From Geminicoccaceae bacterium (lineage in GTDB: Bacteria > Pseudomonadota > Alphaproteobacteria > Geminicoccales > Geminicoccaceae): a DNA stretch of 42,223 nt. Where the stretch lies: assembly GCA_020445645.1 (NCBI GenBank), contig JAGRGG010000087.1, positions 1-42,223 of the forward strand, written 5' to 3'. Below the pieces are notes generated by a model. The model saw only the letters and a program-made list of their open reading frames with translations. It searched no databases and was not told where the DNA came from. The translations under genes and the position numbers were made by a program. Each line of letters begins with the position of its first letter. The stretch's first letter is position 1. Shown here in pieces: positions 10,012-20,585 of the stretch.

Positions 10012-11235
10012 CTAGCGAAAGCGCCGGATCGCGTCGTCAAGGCCCTCGATCAGCGCGTCCACGTCGTCGTCGTCGCTGTAGGGGGCGAGGCTCGCCCGCG
10101 CCGAGGCGACGAGGCCGAAGCGACCCATCAGCGGCTGCGCGCAGTGGTGCCCGCCGCGAAGGGCGACGCCGCGTTCGGCGTCGAGGATCTGGCAGACGTC
10201 GTGCGCGTGCAGCCCGTCCACGGTGAAGGTCACGACCCCGACCCGGTCGGGTGCCGCGGGCGGGCCGAAGACGCGGATGCCCTCGATCCCCGCCAGCCCC
10301 TCCAGGACGCGCCCCGTGAGCCGGGCCTCGTGGCGGCGAAGCGCGTTCCAGTCCAGCGTCATCAGGAAGCGGGCGGCGGCACCCATGCCAATCAGAGGAC
10401 CGATCGCAGGCGTGCCGGCCTCGAAGCGGTGCGGCGGGGGGGCGAAGGTGGAACCCTCGATCGTGACCCTGCGGATCATCTCGCCCCCGCCCATGAAGGG
10501 CGGCATCTCGGCCAGGAGGTCCATCTGCCCCCAAAGGGCACCCGAGCCCGTGGGGCCGAACATCTTGTGCCCGGAGAGGGCGTAGAGGTCGCAGCCGAGG
10601 GTGGGTAGATCGAGCGGGCCGTGCGGCGCGCCCTGCGCGCCGTCGACGACGAGGACGGCGCCGACGGCGTGGGTGGCCGCCGCGAGGCGGGGCAGGTCGG
10701 TGACGGTGCCGGTCACGTTCGAGACGTGCGCGACGGTGACGATCCGGGTGCGGTCGTTCAGCACCCTGCCTAACCGATCCAGGTCGAGGCGCCCGTCCTC
10801 GCCCACGGGGATCGCCCGGACGGTGGCGCCCGTCGCCTCGGCCGCGAGGTGCCAGGGCACGAGGTCCGAATGGTGCTCCAGTTCGGTGACGAGCACCTCG
10901 TCGCCGGGGCCGAGCCGGTGGCGCAGGCCGTTCGCCGCGATGTTGAGCCCTGCGGTCGTTCCGGTCGTGAGGACGACCTCGTCCGGGTCGGCGACGCCGA
11001 GGTAGCGGGCGAGGTCGGCGCGCACGCCCTCGAAGGCGGTCGTCGCCGCGTCGGCGAGCCGGTGGACGCCCCGCTTCACGTTGGCGCGGGTGCGGGTCTC
11101 GAAGCGGAGCAGCGCCTCGGCCGCGGGGGCACAGATCTGCGCCGTCGCCGCGTTGTCGAGGTAGTGGAAGGGCGGCGGCTGGTGGGCGAAGGCGGGGAAG
11201 TGCGGGCGGAGTGCTTGCCCCACGCCCGGCGTCAC
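10012..11235 (-). CDS. sufS: SufS-type cysteine desulfurase
   Basis: This is a PLP enzyme of 407 residues that takes sulfur from cysteine and holds it as persulfide. The PLP lysine is Lys224 in SGHKMFGPTGSG, and the catalytic cysteine is Cys365 in RGGHHCAQPL, the group II (SufS) form. The GTG start shares GTGA with the preceding molybdopterin-related gene. No other suf genes (sufBCD) are in the window. Its place after XdhC and nucleotidyltransferase genes recalls NifS4 of Rhodobacter, which sulfurates the molybdenum cofactor for XdhC. SufU next door also fits Fe-S assembly. Confidence 0.9.
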   Translation of the reverse strand: MTPGVGQALRPHFPAFAHQPPPFHYLDNAATAQICAPAAEALLRFETRTRANVKRGVHRLADAATTAFEGVRADLARYLGVADPDEVVLTTGTTAGLNIAANGLRHRLGPGDEVLVTELEHHSDLVPWHLAAEATGATVRAIPVGEDGRLDLDRLGRVLNDRTRIVTVAHVSNVTGTVTDLPRLAAATHAVGAVLVVDGAQGAPHGPLDLPTLGCDLYALSGHKMFGPTGSGALWGQMDLLAEMPPFMGGGEMIRRVTIEGSTFAPPPHRFEAGTPAIGPLIGMGAAARFLMTLDWNALRRHEARLTGRVLEGLAGIEGIRVFGPPAAPDRVGVVTFTVDGLHAHDVCQILDAERGVALRGGHHCAQPLMGRFGLVASARASLAPYSDDDDVDALIEGLDDAIRRFR

Positions 11236-12875
11236 GTTCCCCGCTCCAGGTACGCCGTCCAGGCTTCAGGCGTGTCGAGGTCGAGGAGGGGCGCGTCGTT
11301 CGGGCGCTCGACCTCGGCGACGGCGTCGGGGTGCTGGGCGATGAGGGCGCGGGCGCCGACATCGCCCTGGAGCGCGGCCATCGCCGGGAAGAACGCCCGG
11401 TCCCAGAGCACGGGGTTGCCGCGCTTGCCCAGGTGGGTCGGCACGACGATCCGGCGGCCGTTCGGGGGATCGTAGGCGTCCGCCAGCGCGCGCAGGAGGT
11501 CGGCGTCGACGCCTGGCATGTCGCCCAGCATGACGATGGCGGCGTCGGTGCCGGTGGGAAGCGCCCGAAGCCCGGCCTTGAGCGAGGAGGCCAGCCCGTC
11601 TTGGTAGTCGGGGTTGTGGGCGAGGCGGACCGGCAGGCCCTTCAGCGCCGCTGCAACGGCCTCGGCCGCGTTGCCGGTGACGGCGATGACCTCGCCCAAG
11701 CCTGCTGCCAGCGCCGCTTGCGCCGTGCGGCGGACGAGGGGTTCGCCGTCCACGTCGAGGAGGAGCTTGTTCGGCCCGCCCATGCGCCGCGAGCGGCCGG
11801 CGGCGAGCAGGACGACGACGATCTGGGGCGGGGCGGGGTCGGGCGCTTCCATCGCCTCGCGCGGCTGCGGGCGGCTCGGGATCTCGGCGAGCAGCCCGCC
11901 GACCCCCATCCCGGCGATGGCGGCGCCGTCGACGGGAAGGCCGGCGGCGAGGCGTTCTAGCACCCAGTCGAAGCCGTTCGGCTTCGGCGAGCGGGCGCAG
12001 CCGGGCAGGCCGACGATGGGGGTGCCGTCGATCTCGGCGAGGAGGAGGAGGTTGCCGGGATCGACCGGCATTCCAAAGCGCAGGATGCGCCCGCCCGCGG
12101 CAGCGATCGCGGCCGGGATCGCGTCGGCCCGGTCCTGCACGGCGGCGGCGCCCGCGATCAGGAGGAGGTCGAAGCCCTCAGTCCGCGCCGCCTGGACGGC
12201 CGCGACGATGGCTTTTTCTTCGTGGTCGACCCTGCCCTCGCCCATGAGGTTGCCGCCGACGGCGGCGAGGCGGTCGGCGGTGATCCGAATGGTCTTGTCC
12301 AGCATCTTCGCGGAAGTGCCGGGCAGGACGGTCTGGATCAGCCGGGCGCGGAGCGGACGGAAGGGGAGGAGTCCGAGGATCGGGGCGCCCGCCGCCCCAC
12401 CCACCGCCCCACCCGCCGCAAGGTCGAGGCAGCGGGCGAGCGCATCGCCCGGCACGGCGTAGGGGATGACCTTGCAGGTTGCCGCCATGTCGCCCGGAGC
12501 AAGGCTTGCCCCGTCGGCGAGCGTGGCGATGGTCAGCGCCTCGTCGATCCCGTTCAGCGCGTTGATGCGGGCGGCGTCGAGGCGAAGGAGGCCGGCGGTG
12601 GCGGCGTGCAGGTTAACCCTTCCCGTCCTCGTGTCGCGGACCTCCAGGCCCGGTCCGGCAAGGGCCAGCGCCAGTTTCAGCGCGGCCTCGTTCTCGTCGA
12701 CCTCGCCCTCCTCCAGCCGCGCCGCCTGGACGGCCTCCACTCCGGCCGCGCGGAGTCGCATGATCGCGTCGGCGTCGAGGCGGGTGCCCTTCTTGAGGGC
12801 GAAGCCTTCGAGCCGCAGGGTGTGGGCGAGGAGTGCCCCTTCCGCCTCGTCGAGCGGGAGCGTGCCAAAGCGCAT
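11232..12875 (-). CDS. Molybdopterin-binding / MobA-like nucleotidyltransferase fusion
   Basis: This 547-residue protein joins two modules. The N-terminal part (about 1-340) has a MoeA/MogA-type molybdopterin-binding region with LLLIAGAAAVQDRADAIP and GTPIVGLPGCARSPKPNGFD. The C-terminal part (about 350-547) is an NTP-transferase domain beginning VVLLAAGRSRRMGGPNKLLL, with MLGDMPGV as the metal site. Such fusions are thought to make the cytidylylated molybdenum cofactor used by xanthine-dehydrogenase-family enzymes. It starts two bases after the XdhC stop and overlaps the desulfurase start, so it belongs to the cox maturation operon. Confidence 0.85.
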   Translation of the reverse strand: MRFGTLPLDEAEGALLAHTLRLEGFALKKGTRLDADAIMRLRAAGVEAVQAARLEEGEVDENEAALKLALALAGPGLEVRDTRTGRVNLHAATAGLLRLDAARINALNGIDEALTIATLADGASLAPGDMAATCKVIPYAVPGDALARCLDLAAGGAVGGAAGAPILGLLPFRPLRARLIQTVLPGTSAKMLDKTIRITADRLAAVGGNLMGEGRVDHEEKAIVAAVQAARTEGFDLLLIAGAAAVQDRADAIPAAIAAAGGRILRFGMPVDPGNLLLLAEIDGTPIVGLPGCARSPKPNGFDWVLERLAAGLPVDGAAIAGMGVGGLLAEIPSRPQPREAMEAPDPAPPQIVVVLLAAGRSRRMGGPNKLLLDVDGEPLVRRTAQAALAAGLGEVIAVTGNAAEAVAAALKGLPVRLAHNPDYQDGLASSLKAGLRALPTGTDAAIVMLGDMPGVDADLLRALADAYDPPNGRRIVVPTHLGKRGNPVLWDRAFFPAMAALQGDVGARALIAQHPDAVAEVERPNDAPLLDLDTPEAWTAYLERGT

Positions 12876-12877
12876 CG

Positions 12878-13573
12878 TCAGCCCCGCCGCCGGAGCGCCG
12901 CCGTCATCTCGGCCAGGACCGAGACGGCGATCTCGGCCGGGCTCACGGCGCCGATGTCGAGCCCGGCGGGGCCGTGGATGCGGGCGAGCGCCGCCGCGTC
13001 GTGGCCGAGCGCCGTCAGCCGCTCCAGGCGGCCCGCGTGGGTGCGTTTGCTGCCGAGCGCGCCGATGTAGAACGCCTCCGAGCCCAGCGCCTCGTGGAGG
13101 GCCGGGTCGTCGAGCTTCGGGTCGTGGGTGAGGGTGACGACGGCGGTGCGGCGGTCGGGGAGGAGGTCGTGCAGCGCCTCGTCGGGCCAGTCGTGGCGGA
13201 TCGGCACGCCCGGCAGGCGGTCCTCGGTGGCGAACGCGCGCCTGGGGTCGACGACGGTGACGGCGTAGCCGAGCCGTAGCGCCATCGGCACCAGCGCCTG
13301 GGCGATGTGGACGGCGCCGACGACGAGGAGGCGAAGGGGCGGGTTCATCACCTCCAGGAAGACGCGGCCCTCGTCGGCGTCGACGGTGCCGCTGCGGTCG
13401 TGGCGCAGAGCGGCGTCCACGGCCTCCTCGAGTGTCGGCGAGAGCGCACGGCCCGTGACCTCGGCACCGTCCACGACGAGGGCTTCCTCGTGGCTGTCCA
13501 GAAAGCGCAGGTGGCAGACGCGGCGCTTTTGGGATCGCGCTTCGAGCGTCCGTTCCAGAAGGTCGAGCCTCAC
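12878..13573 (-). CDS. XdhC family protein, C-terminal Rossmann domain
   Basis: This 231-residue protein carries the XdhC C-terminal Rossmann domain: LLVVGAVHIAQALVPMALRLGY, VVDPRRAF, TAVVTLTHDPKLD and YIGALGSKRTHAGR. XdhC binds molybdenum cofactor and hands it to the apoenzyme. The start is a GTG sharing GTGA with the stop of the small XdhC N-domain gene. Together the two genes equal one ordinary XdhC split in two. It belongs to the cox maturation series, comparable to coxF/coxI. Confidence 0.88.
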   Translation of the reverse strand: MRLDLLERTLEARSQKRRVCHLRFLDSHEEALVVDGAEVTGRALSPTLEEAVDAALRHDRSGTVDADEGRVFLEVMNPPLRLLVVGAVHIAQALVPMALRLGYAVTVVDPRRAFATEDRLPGVPIRHDWPDEALHDLLPDRRTAVVTLTHDPKLDDPALHEALGSEAFYIGALGSKRTHAGRLERLTALGHDAAALARIHGPAGLDIGAVSPAEIAVSVLAEMTAALRRRG

Positions 13574-13887
13574 GCGAGGGCCTCCACGTAGACCTCGACC
13601 CGCCCCCCGCAGGCGAGCCCGACCTCCCAGGCTTCTTCGTTGCTGACGCCGAATTCGAGCAGGCGCGGGGGTTCGCCCGCCATCACCTCCAGGGCTTCCC
13701 GGACGACGGCGCCCTCGATGCAGCCGCCCGAGACCGAGCCCTCGATGCGGCCCTCGCCGTCGACGATCAGATGCGAGCCGGCCGGGCGCGGGGACGAGCC
13801 CCAGGTCGAGACCACGGTGGCGACGGCGACCTCGCGCCCCTCGCCCCGCCAGTTCTGGGCCACCGTCAAGAGGTCGAGGTCGTCCAT
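13570..13887 (-). CDS. XdhC/CoxI family protein, N-terminal domain only
   Basis: This 105-residue protein is the XdhC_CoxI N-terminal domain alone: VVSTWGSSPRPAGSHLIV, SVSGGCIEGAVVREA and the closing CGGRVEVYVE. The ATG at 13887 has AGGAG nine bases upstream. It lies 11 bases after the coxE stop and overlaps the XdhC C-domain gene by GTGA. It is expected to help insert or sulfurate molybdenum cofactor in the CoxL-type enzyme. Confidence 0.88.
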   Translation of the reverse strand: MDDLDLLTVAQNWRGEGREVAVATVVSTWGSSPRPAGSHLIVDGEGRIEGSVSGGCIEGAVVREALEVMAGEPPRLLEFGVSNEEAWEVGLACGGRVEVYVEALA

Positions 13888-13898
13888 CCTGCTTGCTC

Positions 13899-15112
13899 CT
13901 AGGCTGTCCAGGCACTCCGCGCTTCGAGGCGCCGCCCCGGCGGGGCGCTCAGGACGCGGGCCAAGTCCTTCAGGCTGTCGAGGCTGTGCGCGCTCCTGAA
14001 CTCGTCGACGTGGCGGATCATGACGCTGGCGCCCGTGGAGATGGGTTCGAAGCCGTCGAAGCGCAACAGGGGGTTCAGCCAGACGAGGCGGCGGCAACTC
14101 TTGTGCAGCCGCTCCATCTGCGACGACAGCCCCTCGCCGGCGTCGCGGTCGAGCCCGTCGCTGATGAGGAGGACGACGGCGCCCTGGCCGAGCACGCGAC
14201 GCGACCAATCGCGGTTGAAGGTTTCGAGGCAGTGGCCGATCCTCGTGCCGCCGGACCAGTCCTGGACGGTGGCGCCCACCTTGGCCAGCGCCTCGTCGAC
14301 GTCCCTGTGGCGCAGGAGGCGGCTGACGTTGGTGAGGCGGGTGCCGAAGACGAAGGCGTGGACCCGGTCGCGGTCGGAGGTGATGGCGTGCATGAAGAAG
14401 AGGAACAGGCGGGAGTAGCGGCTCATCGAGCCCGAGATGTCGCACAAGATGACGAGCGGCGGGTGGCGGGTGCGGCGGCGGCGCTTGGCGAGGTCGATCC
14501 CGTGGCCGCCGACCTGGAGCGAGCGGCGCATCGTGCGGCGGGGGTCGAACCGCCGGCCGCGGTCGTCGGGGGCGAAGCGGCGGGTTTTCACCTCCATGAT
14601 CGGCAGGCGCATTCGGGCGATTTCGGCTCTCGCTTCCCGCAGCTCGTCCGCCGTCATCTGCTCGAAGTCCTTTGCCTGGAGGTGCTCGCGGCCCGAGAAG
14701 GTGAGGGCCATGTCGACCTCGACCTCCTCGCCCTCCTCCTCGCTGGCCCCGTCCTGGCCCGGCACCGGCTCCGGCGCCATCGCCTCGGCGACGCGGCGGC
14801 TGACTTCCCGCTCCGGCTCCTTCGGGTTCTCGGGTCGGAGCGTCGGCATGAGCATCCCCATGAGCCGCTCCAGGAGCTTCGGGTCGCGCCAGAAGACGTG
14901 GAAGCACTGGTCGAAGACGACCCGCTCGTCGCGGCGGCGGACGAAGACGGCGTGGAGCGTCCAGTAGAACGTCTCGCGCGATTCGACGCCCGCGGCCTCG
15001 ACGGCGCGAAGCGCGTCCAGCACCTGCCCCGGCCCGACCGGCAGGCCCGCCGCCCGCAAGGCCCTGGCGAAGTGCATGACGTTGCGGGCGAAGCGGCCCT
15101 TCGCTTCCTCGC

Positions 15113-15116
<4 letters not shown>
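13899..15116 (-). CDS. coxE: CoxE-like VWA domain protein
   Basis: This 405-residue protein has the von Willebrand A fold of CoxE. The metal-ion-dependent adhesion site DxSxS is intact in LCDISGSMSRYSR, and the later threonine and aspartate positions lie in SGGTRIG and LISDGLDRD. In the CO dehydrogenase system CoxD and CoxE act together to build the active-site metal cluster. The start is the TTG at 15116, which shares TTGA with the coxD stop and gives the usual N-terminus before FARNVMHFARALRAAGLPVG. The first internal ATG would cut that conserved part. Confidence 0.88.
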
Positions 15117-16033
<917 letters not shown>

Positions 16034-16177
16034 CCGGCCCTCGTTCCCTTGTTCGGCGCTGCCCCCTATGAAGGGTCACACCCGCCCCGTTTTCGGCTCG
16101 CGGTTGCTGCGCCGCCCGCCGATGCGGGCTACTCTGCGCCCGCGAGAAGCCCAACGTCCATCCAGCCAAGGCAGAAG

Positions 16178-17317
16178 ATGGCAGCGACCGCCGAAACCCT
16201 CGACCAACCACGCCGCGTCCGCCCGGTTCCCAAGCGCCGCTGGCGCCGCCGCTTGGAGCGGACGCTCGTCGCCCTCATCGGGCTCGCCCTCCTGCTGGCG
16301 ACGGGGCTCACCTACGGCGTCATGGCCCGCTACGCCCCGGCCGAGGGCGAGCCCCTCCTGGACCCCGGCTTCTCGACCCTCGAAGGCGGAGCGCCGTCCC
16401 GCTGGCAAATCGTGGGCGGGGAGGGCTCGGTCCGGGTCGAGGACGGGGCGCTCGTCGTCGAGAATGACGACCCGTCCCGCGTCGTCGGCGTCGAGCAGGC
16501 GATCCCGCTGGGCGCCAACGATCCGCACGTCTTTCTCCTCAAGGCCCGCGTCGGCCTCGACGGGGTGAGCATGGGCGCCAACCCCTGGAACCGCGCCCGC
16601 ATCTACCTCGTCGGCCGTGATGCCGCGGGGACGCTCGACTGGGAGCGGCCGCACAAGCTCCTCCAGGACGGCGGCACCTCGCCCCCGATCCCCTTGGCGA
16701 AGGTCGTCGAGGTGGCGCCGGCGGCGAAGGAGGCGCTCCTCTCGATCCGCCTCGCCAGGGCGAGCGGGCGGCTCGACCTGCGCGACCTCTCGCTTCAGCC
16801 GCTCAAGGAGCGGGAAGCTTTCCAGCGCATGGCGCGCTGGGTCGGCGTCGGCTGGGGGGTGGTGGGACTCCTGCTCGCCATCGGCTTCGTGCGGGGGGCC
16901 TCCGACAGGATCGCGGGCCTCATCCTCGCCCTCCTGCTCGCGGCGGCGGCGGCGGTGATGCTGTTGCCCTACGACCTCCGCAACCCGATCCTGGCCGTGT
17001 TCAGGGGACTGATGGCGGGGCGCGAGGGCAACGAGGCCGTGATCGGCCTCCTCCACGCGGCGGCGCTCGCCGCCATCGGCTTCCTCTGGCGCCGCGCCCG
17101 GCCGAAGGAGCCGGTCTGGCTGTTCGTCGCCTTCATGGCGGTCCTCGCCGTCGGGCTGGAGGCCTTGCAGGGACTTAGCGTCGGGTTCGGCGCCGACGAC
17201 CTCGCCGATGTCGGCTTCAACCTGGGCGGGGCGGTTGCCGGGCTCGCCCTGGCGCAGGCGCTGAAGGGGCCGGAGCGGGAGGTCAAGAAGCGCCGGCGCA
17301 GGCGCACCGCCGTCTGA
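16178..17317 (+). CDS. VanZ-like membrane protein with an extracytoplasmic domain
   Basis: This 379-residue protein has one N-terminal membrane segment (about residues 32-52). A soluble, beta-rich domain (about 55-210) follows. Four C-terminal membrane segments follow, with VGLEALQGLSVGFGADDLADVGFNLGGAVAGL, cut here to its key residues E-LQ, D-AD and N-GG, typical of VanZ-like proteins. The ATG at 16178 is preceded by AAGG. The long upstream in-frame extension is the antisense of coxD and is rejected. The gene lies on the opposite strand inside the cox series. Its substrate and role are unknown. Confidence 0.75.
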   Translation: MAATAETLDQPRRVRPVPKRRWRRRLERTLVALIGLALLLATGLTYGVMARYAPAEGEPLLDPGFSTLEGGAPSRWQIVGGEGSVRVEDGALVVENDDPSRVVGVEQAIPLGANDPHVFLLKARVGLDGVSMGANPWNRARIYLVGRDAAGTLDWERPHKLLQDGGTSPPIPLAKVVEVAPAAKEALLSIRLARASGRLDLRDLSLQPLKEREAFQRMARWVGVGWGVVGLLLAIGFVRGASDRIAGLILALLLAAAAAVMLLPYDLRNPILAVFRGLMAGREGNEAVIGLLHAAALAAIGFLWRRARPKEPVWLFVAFMAVLAVGLEALQGLSVGFGADDLADVGFNLGGAVAGLALAQALKGPEREVKKRRRRRTAV

Positions 17318-17319
17318 GA

Positions 17320-17334
17320 ACGCTTCGCGCCCGC
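17320..17334 (+). repeat. Mini-hairpin repeat, variant copy E
   Basis: The sequence ACGCTTCGCGCCCGC three bases after the VanZ-like stop matches the complement of the window's recurring mini-hairpin at 14 of 15 positions. It forms the base of the larger bidirectional hairpin here. Confidence 0.35.
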
Positions 17335-17363
17335 CGGCATGGGGCCGGCGGGCGCGAGAAGCG
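17321..17363. terminator. Bidirectional hairpin between convergent VanZ-like and coxM genes
   Basis: Bases 17327-17338 (GCGCCCGCCGGC) pair perfectly with 17344-17355 around a five-base loop. Six more pairs (17321-17326 with 17358-17363) follow after a two-base bulge. The position between two convergent stops fits a two-way terminator. There is no clear T tract on either side. Confidence 0.6.
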
Positions 17364-17368
17364 CGATC

Positions 17369-18172
17369 CTACCGTCTCAGCATCCGCCTGACGCAACGCT
17401 TCGCCAGGACCGGGATCAGGTGCGCCCGGTAGGCGGCGGTGGCGTGGATGTCCTCGTTGAGGTCGCCGGCGTCGATGGTGACGCCGTCCAGGGCCTCGGG
17501 CGCGAAGCTGGACCTGAGCGCGTCCTCGATCGCCGTCGCCCGGAAGCAGGTGGGGCCGGCGCCGCCGACGCCGCAACGGATCTCGCCGTCCTTCGTGCGG
17601 ACGAGGAGGACGCTGACGAGCGCGTAGCGGGACGCCGGGTTCCTGAACTTCTCCCAGGCGGCGGCCTCGGGGACGGGAATGTGGAATTCCCGGATGAGTT
17701 CGTCCGGCTCGAGCGCGGTCTCGAACATGCCGGGGAAGAAGTCGCTTCCCCGGTGCTCGCCCTTGGTCGTCCTCACGGTGGCGTCCAGGGTGAGGACGAC
17801 GACGGGGTAGTCGGCGGCGGGGTCGTTGTTGGCGACCGAGCCGCCGATCGTGCCCATCGCCCGGACGGCGGGGTCGCCGATGAGCGAGGCGAGGTAGGCG
17901 AGTTCGGGGAAGGCCCGCTGCACGACGGGGGACGCCGCGACGGCCTTATGGGTCGTCATCGCCCCGACGGCGAGTCCGTCCCCTTCCTCCTTGATGGTGG
18001 CGAGGTCGGGAATGCCGGCGAGGTCGACGAGCCTCGTCGGCTGGGCGAGGCGCTGCTTTAAGGTCGGGATATAGGTCTGGCCGCCGGCCAGGGCCTTGGC
18101 CTCGGGGTCGTCGGCGAGGAGGCGGGCCGCCTCGTCGAGCGAAGCGGGCTTCGCGTAGTCGAAGGCGTACAT
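17369..18172 (-). CDS. coxM: CoxM-like FAD subunit of a molybdenum hydroxylase
   Basis: This 267-residue flavoprotein subunit has the two FAD loops AGGQTYIPT (29-37) and TIGGSVANNDPAADYP (from 108). The C-terminal CO_deh_flav_C region is also present. It passes electrons from the 2Fe-2S subunit to the quinone or other acceptor. AGGGAG lies 11 bases before the ATG. It follows coxL by 14 bases, so coxS-coxL-coxM form one unit. The order S-L-M differs from the M-S-L order of Oligotropha. Confidence 0.93.
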   Translation of the reverse strand: MYAFDYAKPASLDEAARLLADDPEAKALAGGQTYIPTLKQRLAQPTRLVDLAGIPDLATIKEEGDGLAVGAMTTHKAVAASPVVQRAFPELAYLASLIGDPAVRAMGTIGGSVANNDPAADYPVVVLTLDATVRTTKGEHRGSDFFPGMFETALEPDELIREFHIPVPEAAAWEKFRNPASRYALVSVLLVRTKDGEIRCGVGGAGPTCFRATAIEDALRSSFAPEALDGVTIDAGDLNEDIHATAAYRAHLIPVLAKRCVRRMLRR

Positions 18173-18186
18173 CGGTTCGTTGCTCC

Positions 18187-20553
18187 CTATTCCGCCGCCT
18201 GGGCGTGGCGCGTCGCCTGGATCGCGTGCCAGACCTTCTCGGGGGTCGCCGGCATCTCGACGCGGACGCCGATCGCGTCGGTGAGCGCGTTGATGACGGC
18301 GGCGGGGGCGCCGATGGCGCCGGCCTCGCCGCAGCCCTTGACGCCGAGCGAGTTCGCCTGGGCGGGGGTGCCCTGGCCGGTCTCGACCTCGAAGAACGGC
18401 ACGTCCCAGGCGCGCGGCATCGCGTAGTCCATGTAGGTGGCGGAGACCAGCTGGCCGGACTGGTCGTAGACGGCGCCTTCGAGCAGGGCCTGCCCGATGC
18501 CCTGCATGAGCCCCCCGTGGACCTGCCCCTCGACGATCATCGGGTTGACGACGTTGCCGAAGTCGTCGACGGCGACGAAGCGCAGGATCTCGGTCGTGCC
18601 GGTGTCGGGGTCGACCTCCAGTTCGCAGACGTAGGTGCCGGCGGGGTAGGTGAAGTTCGGCGGGTCGAAGAACGCGCCCTCCTCCAGCCCCGGCTCGACG
18701 CCTTCCGGGTAGTTGTGCGGCACGTAGGCGGCGAACGCCACCTCGCCGATCGACTTCGCCCGGTCGGTGCCCTTGACGGTGAACTGGCCGTCCTTGAACT
18801 CGATGTCGGCCTCGGCGGCCTCCAGGAGGTGCGCCGCGATCTTCCTGCCCTTGGCGACGATCTTGTCGCACGAGCGGGCGATGGCCTCGCCGCCAACGGC
18901 GAGCGAGCGCGAGCCGTAGGTGCCCATGCCGACCGGGGTCTTCTCGGTGTCGCCGTGGATCACCTCCACGTCCTCGAAGGGCACGCCGAGCTTGCTGGCG
19001 ATGAGCTGCGAGAAGCTGGTCTCGTGGCCCTGGCCGTGGCTGTGGGTGCCGGTCAGGACCTGCACCTTGCCGGTATGGGAGAAGCGCACCTTGCCGCTCT
19101 CCCAGAGGCCGACGCCCGCCCCTAGGCTGCCGACGACGGCGGAAGGGGCGATGCCGCAGGCCTCGATGTAGCAGGACAGGCCGATGCCGCGCAGCTTGCC
19201 GCGCGACGCGCTCTCCCGCTTCCTCGCCTCGAAGCCCTTGTAGTCCGAGAGGTCGAGCGCGCGGTCGAGCGTCGCCGCGTAGTCGCCCGTGTCGTAGGTG
19301 AGGGCGACGGGGGTCTGGTAGGGGAAGGCGTCCTTGGGGATGAAGTTCTGCCGGCGCAACTCGGCGGGATCGCGGCCAAGCTCGCGCGCCGCCTGTCCCA
19401 CGATCGTCTCGATCAGGAAGCTGGCCTCGGGCCGGCCCGCACCCCGGTAGGCGTCGACCGGGCTCGTGTTGGTGTAGTAGGCCTGCACGTCGGCGTAGAT
19501 CGCGGGGGTCTTGTACTGGCCCGCGAGCAGGGTCGCGTAGAGGTATGTCGGCACGCACGAGCTGAAGGTGCTCATGTAGGCGCCCAGGTTCGCCTTCGTG
19601 TTGACGCGAAGGGCGAGGAAATCGCCGTCGGCGTCGATGGCGAGTTCGGCCTTCGAGACGTGGTCGCGGCCGTGCGCGTCGGAGAGGAAGGCTTCCGTGC
19701 GGTCGGCGGTCCACTTGACGGGGACGCCGTCCAGCTTCCGGGACGCCCAGAGGACGAGGCACTCTTCTCCGTAGATGAAGATCTTGGAGCCGAAGCCGCC
19801 GCCCACGTCGGGGGCGACGACGCGCAGCTTGTGCTCGGGGGCGATGCCGATGAAGGCCGACATGACGAGCCTGTGGACGTGCGGGTTCTGGCTCGTGACG
19901 TAGAGGGTGTGCTGTTCCGTGCCTGGATCGAAGTGGCCGAGCGCCGCGCGGGGCTCCAAAGCGTTCGGGGCGAGGCGGTTGTTGACGAGTTCGATCCTGG
20001 TGACGTGGGCGGCCTTTTGAAAGGCGGCCTCGGTCGCCGCCTTGTCGCCGAGTTCCCAGTCGTAGATGAGGTTGCCCGCGATGCCGTCGTGGATGACGGG
20101 GCCGTCCTGCGCCTTTGCCACGTCGACGACGGCGGGAAGGGGCTCGTAGTCGACCTCAAGGGCGTCGGCCGCGTCCCGCGCCTGGTCCAGCGTCTCGGCG
20201 ACGACCATCGCCACCCGGTCGCCGACGTAGCGCGCCTTGTCGGTGCAGAGCAGCGGGTAGGGGGCCATGTTCATGCCGGAGCCGTCCTTCGAGACGACGT
20301 TCCAGCCGCAGACGTTGGACCCGAGCCCGTCGGCCTGCACGTCGGCGCCCGTGAACACGCCGAGCACGCCCGGCATCCCCAGCACGGCGTCCTTGCCGAT
20401 GGCGCCGATCCTGGCGTGGGCGTGCGGCGAGCGCACGAACACGGCGTAGGCCTGCCCCTGCATCCGGATGTCGTCGACGTAGCGGCCCTTGCCGGTGATG
20501 AAGCGCCTGTCCTCCTTGCGGAGGGTGCGCGCGCCGATGCCCTTGTCCGTCAT
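18187..20553 (-). CDS. coxL: Form-II CoxL-like molybdenum hydroxylase large subunit
   Basis: This 788-residue protein is the catalytic subunit of a xanthine-dehydrogenase-family enzyme. The active-site loop is AYRGAGR (residues 368-374), the form-II signature. True form-I CO dehydrogenases have AYxCSFR with a cysteine for copper. The conserved catalytic glutamate is Glu743 in [11 protein letters not shown], and molybdopterin contacts such as [18 protein letters not shown] and the [13 protein letters not shown] block are present. The start [15 protein letters not shown] at 20553 follows AGGGA. The true substrate of most form-II enzymes is uncertain and may not be CO. Confidence 0.93.
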   Translation of the reverse strand: MTDKGIGARTLRKEDRRFITGKGRYVDDIRMQGQAYAVFVRSPHAHARIGAIGKDAVLGMPGVLGVFTGADVQADGLGSNVCGWNVVSKDGSGMNMAPYPLLCTDKARYVGDRVAMVVAETLDQARDAADALEVDYEPLPAVVDVAKAQDGPVIHDGIAGNLIYDWELGDKAATEAAFQKAAHVTRIELVNNRLAPNALEPRAALGHFDPGTEQHTLYVTSQNPHVHRLVMSAFIGIAPEHKLRVVAPDVGGGFGSKIFIYGEECLVLWASRKLDGVPVKWTADRTEAFLSDAHGRDHVSKAELAIDADGDFLALRVNTKANLGAYMSTFSSCVPTYLYATLLAGQYKTPAIYADVQAYYTNTSPVDAYRGAGRPEASFLIETIVGQAARELGRDPAELRRQNFIPKDAFPYQTPVALTYDTGDYAATLDRALDLSDYKGFEARKRESASRGKLRGIGLSCYIEACGIAPSAVVGSLGAGVGLWESGKVRFSHTGKVQVLTGTHSHGQGHETSFSQLIASKLGVPFEDVEVIHGDTEKTPVGMGTYGSRSLAVGGEAIARSCDKIVAKGRKIAAHLLEAAEADIEFKDGQFTVKGTDRAKSIGEVAFAAYVPHNYPEGVEPGLEEGAFFDPPNFTYPAGTYVCELEVDPDTGTTEILRFVAVDDFGNVVNPMIVEGQVHGGLMQGIGQALLEGAVYDQSGQLVSATYMDYAMPRAWDVPFFEVETGQGTPAQANSLGVKGCGEAGAIGAPAAVINALTDAIGVRVEMPATPEKVWHAIQATRHAQAAE

Positions 20554-20585
20554 CGCTGTTCCCTGCCTTCCCTGCGTCCCGTCGC

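Noticed and set aside
18187-20553. Form-I CO dehydrogenase assignment for CoxL
   Set aside because: The loop is AYRGAGR, not AYxCSFR.
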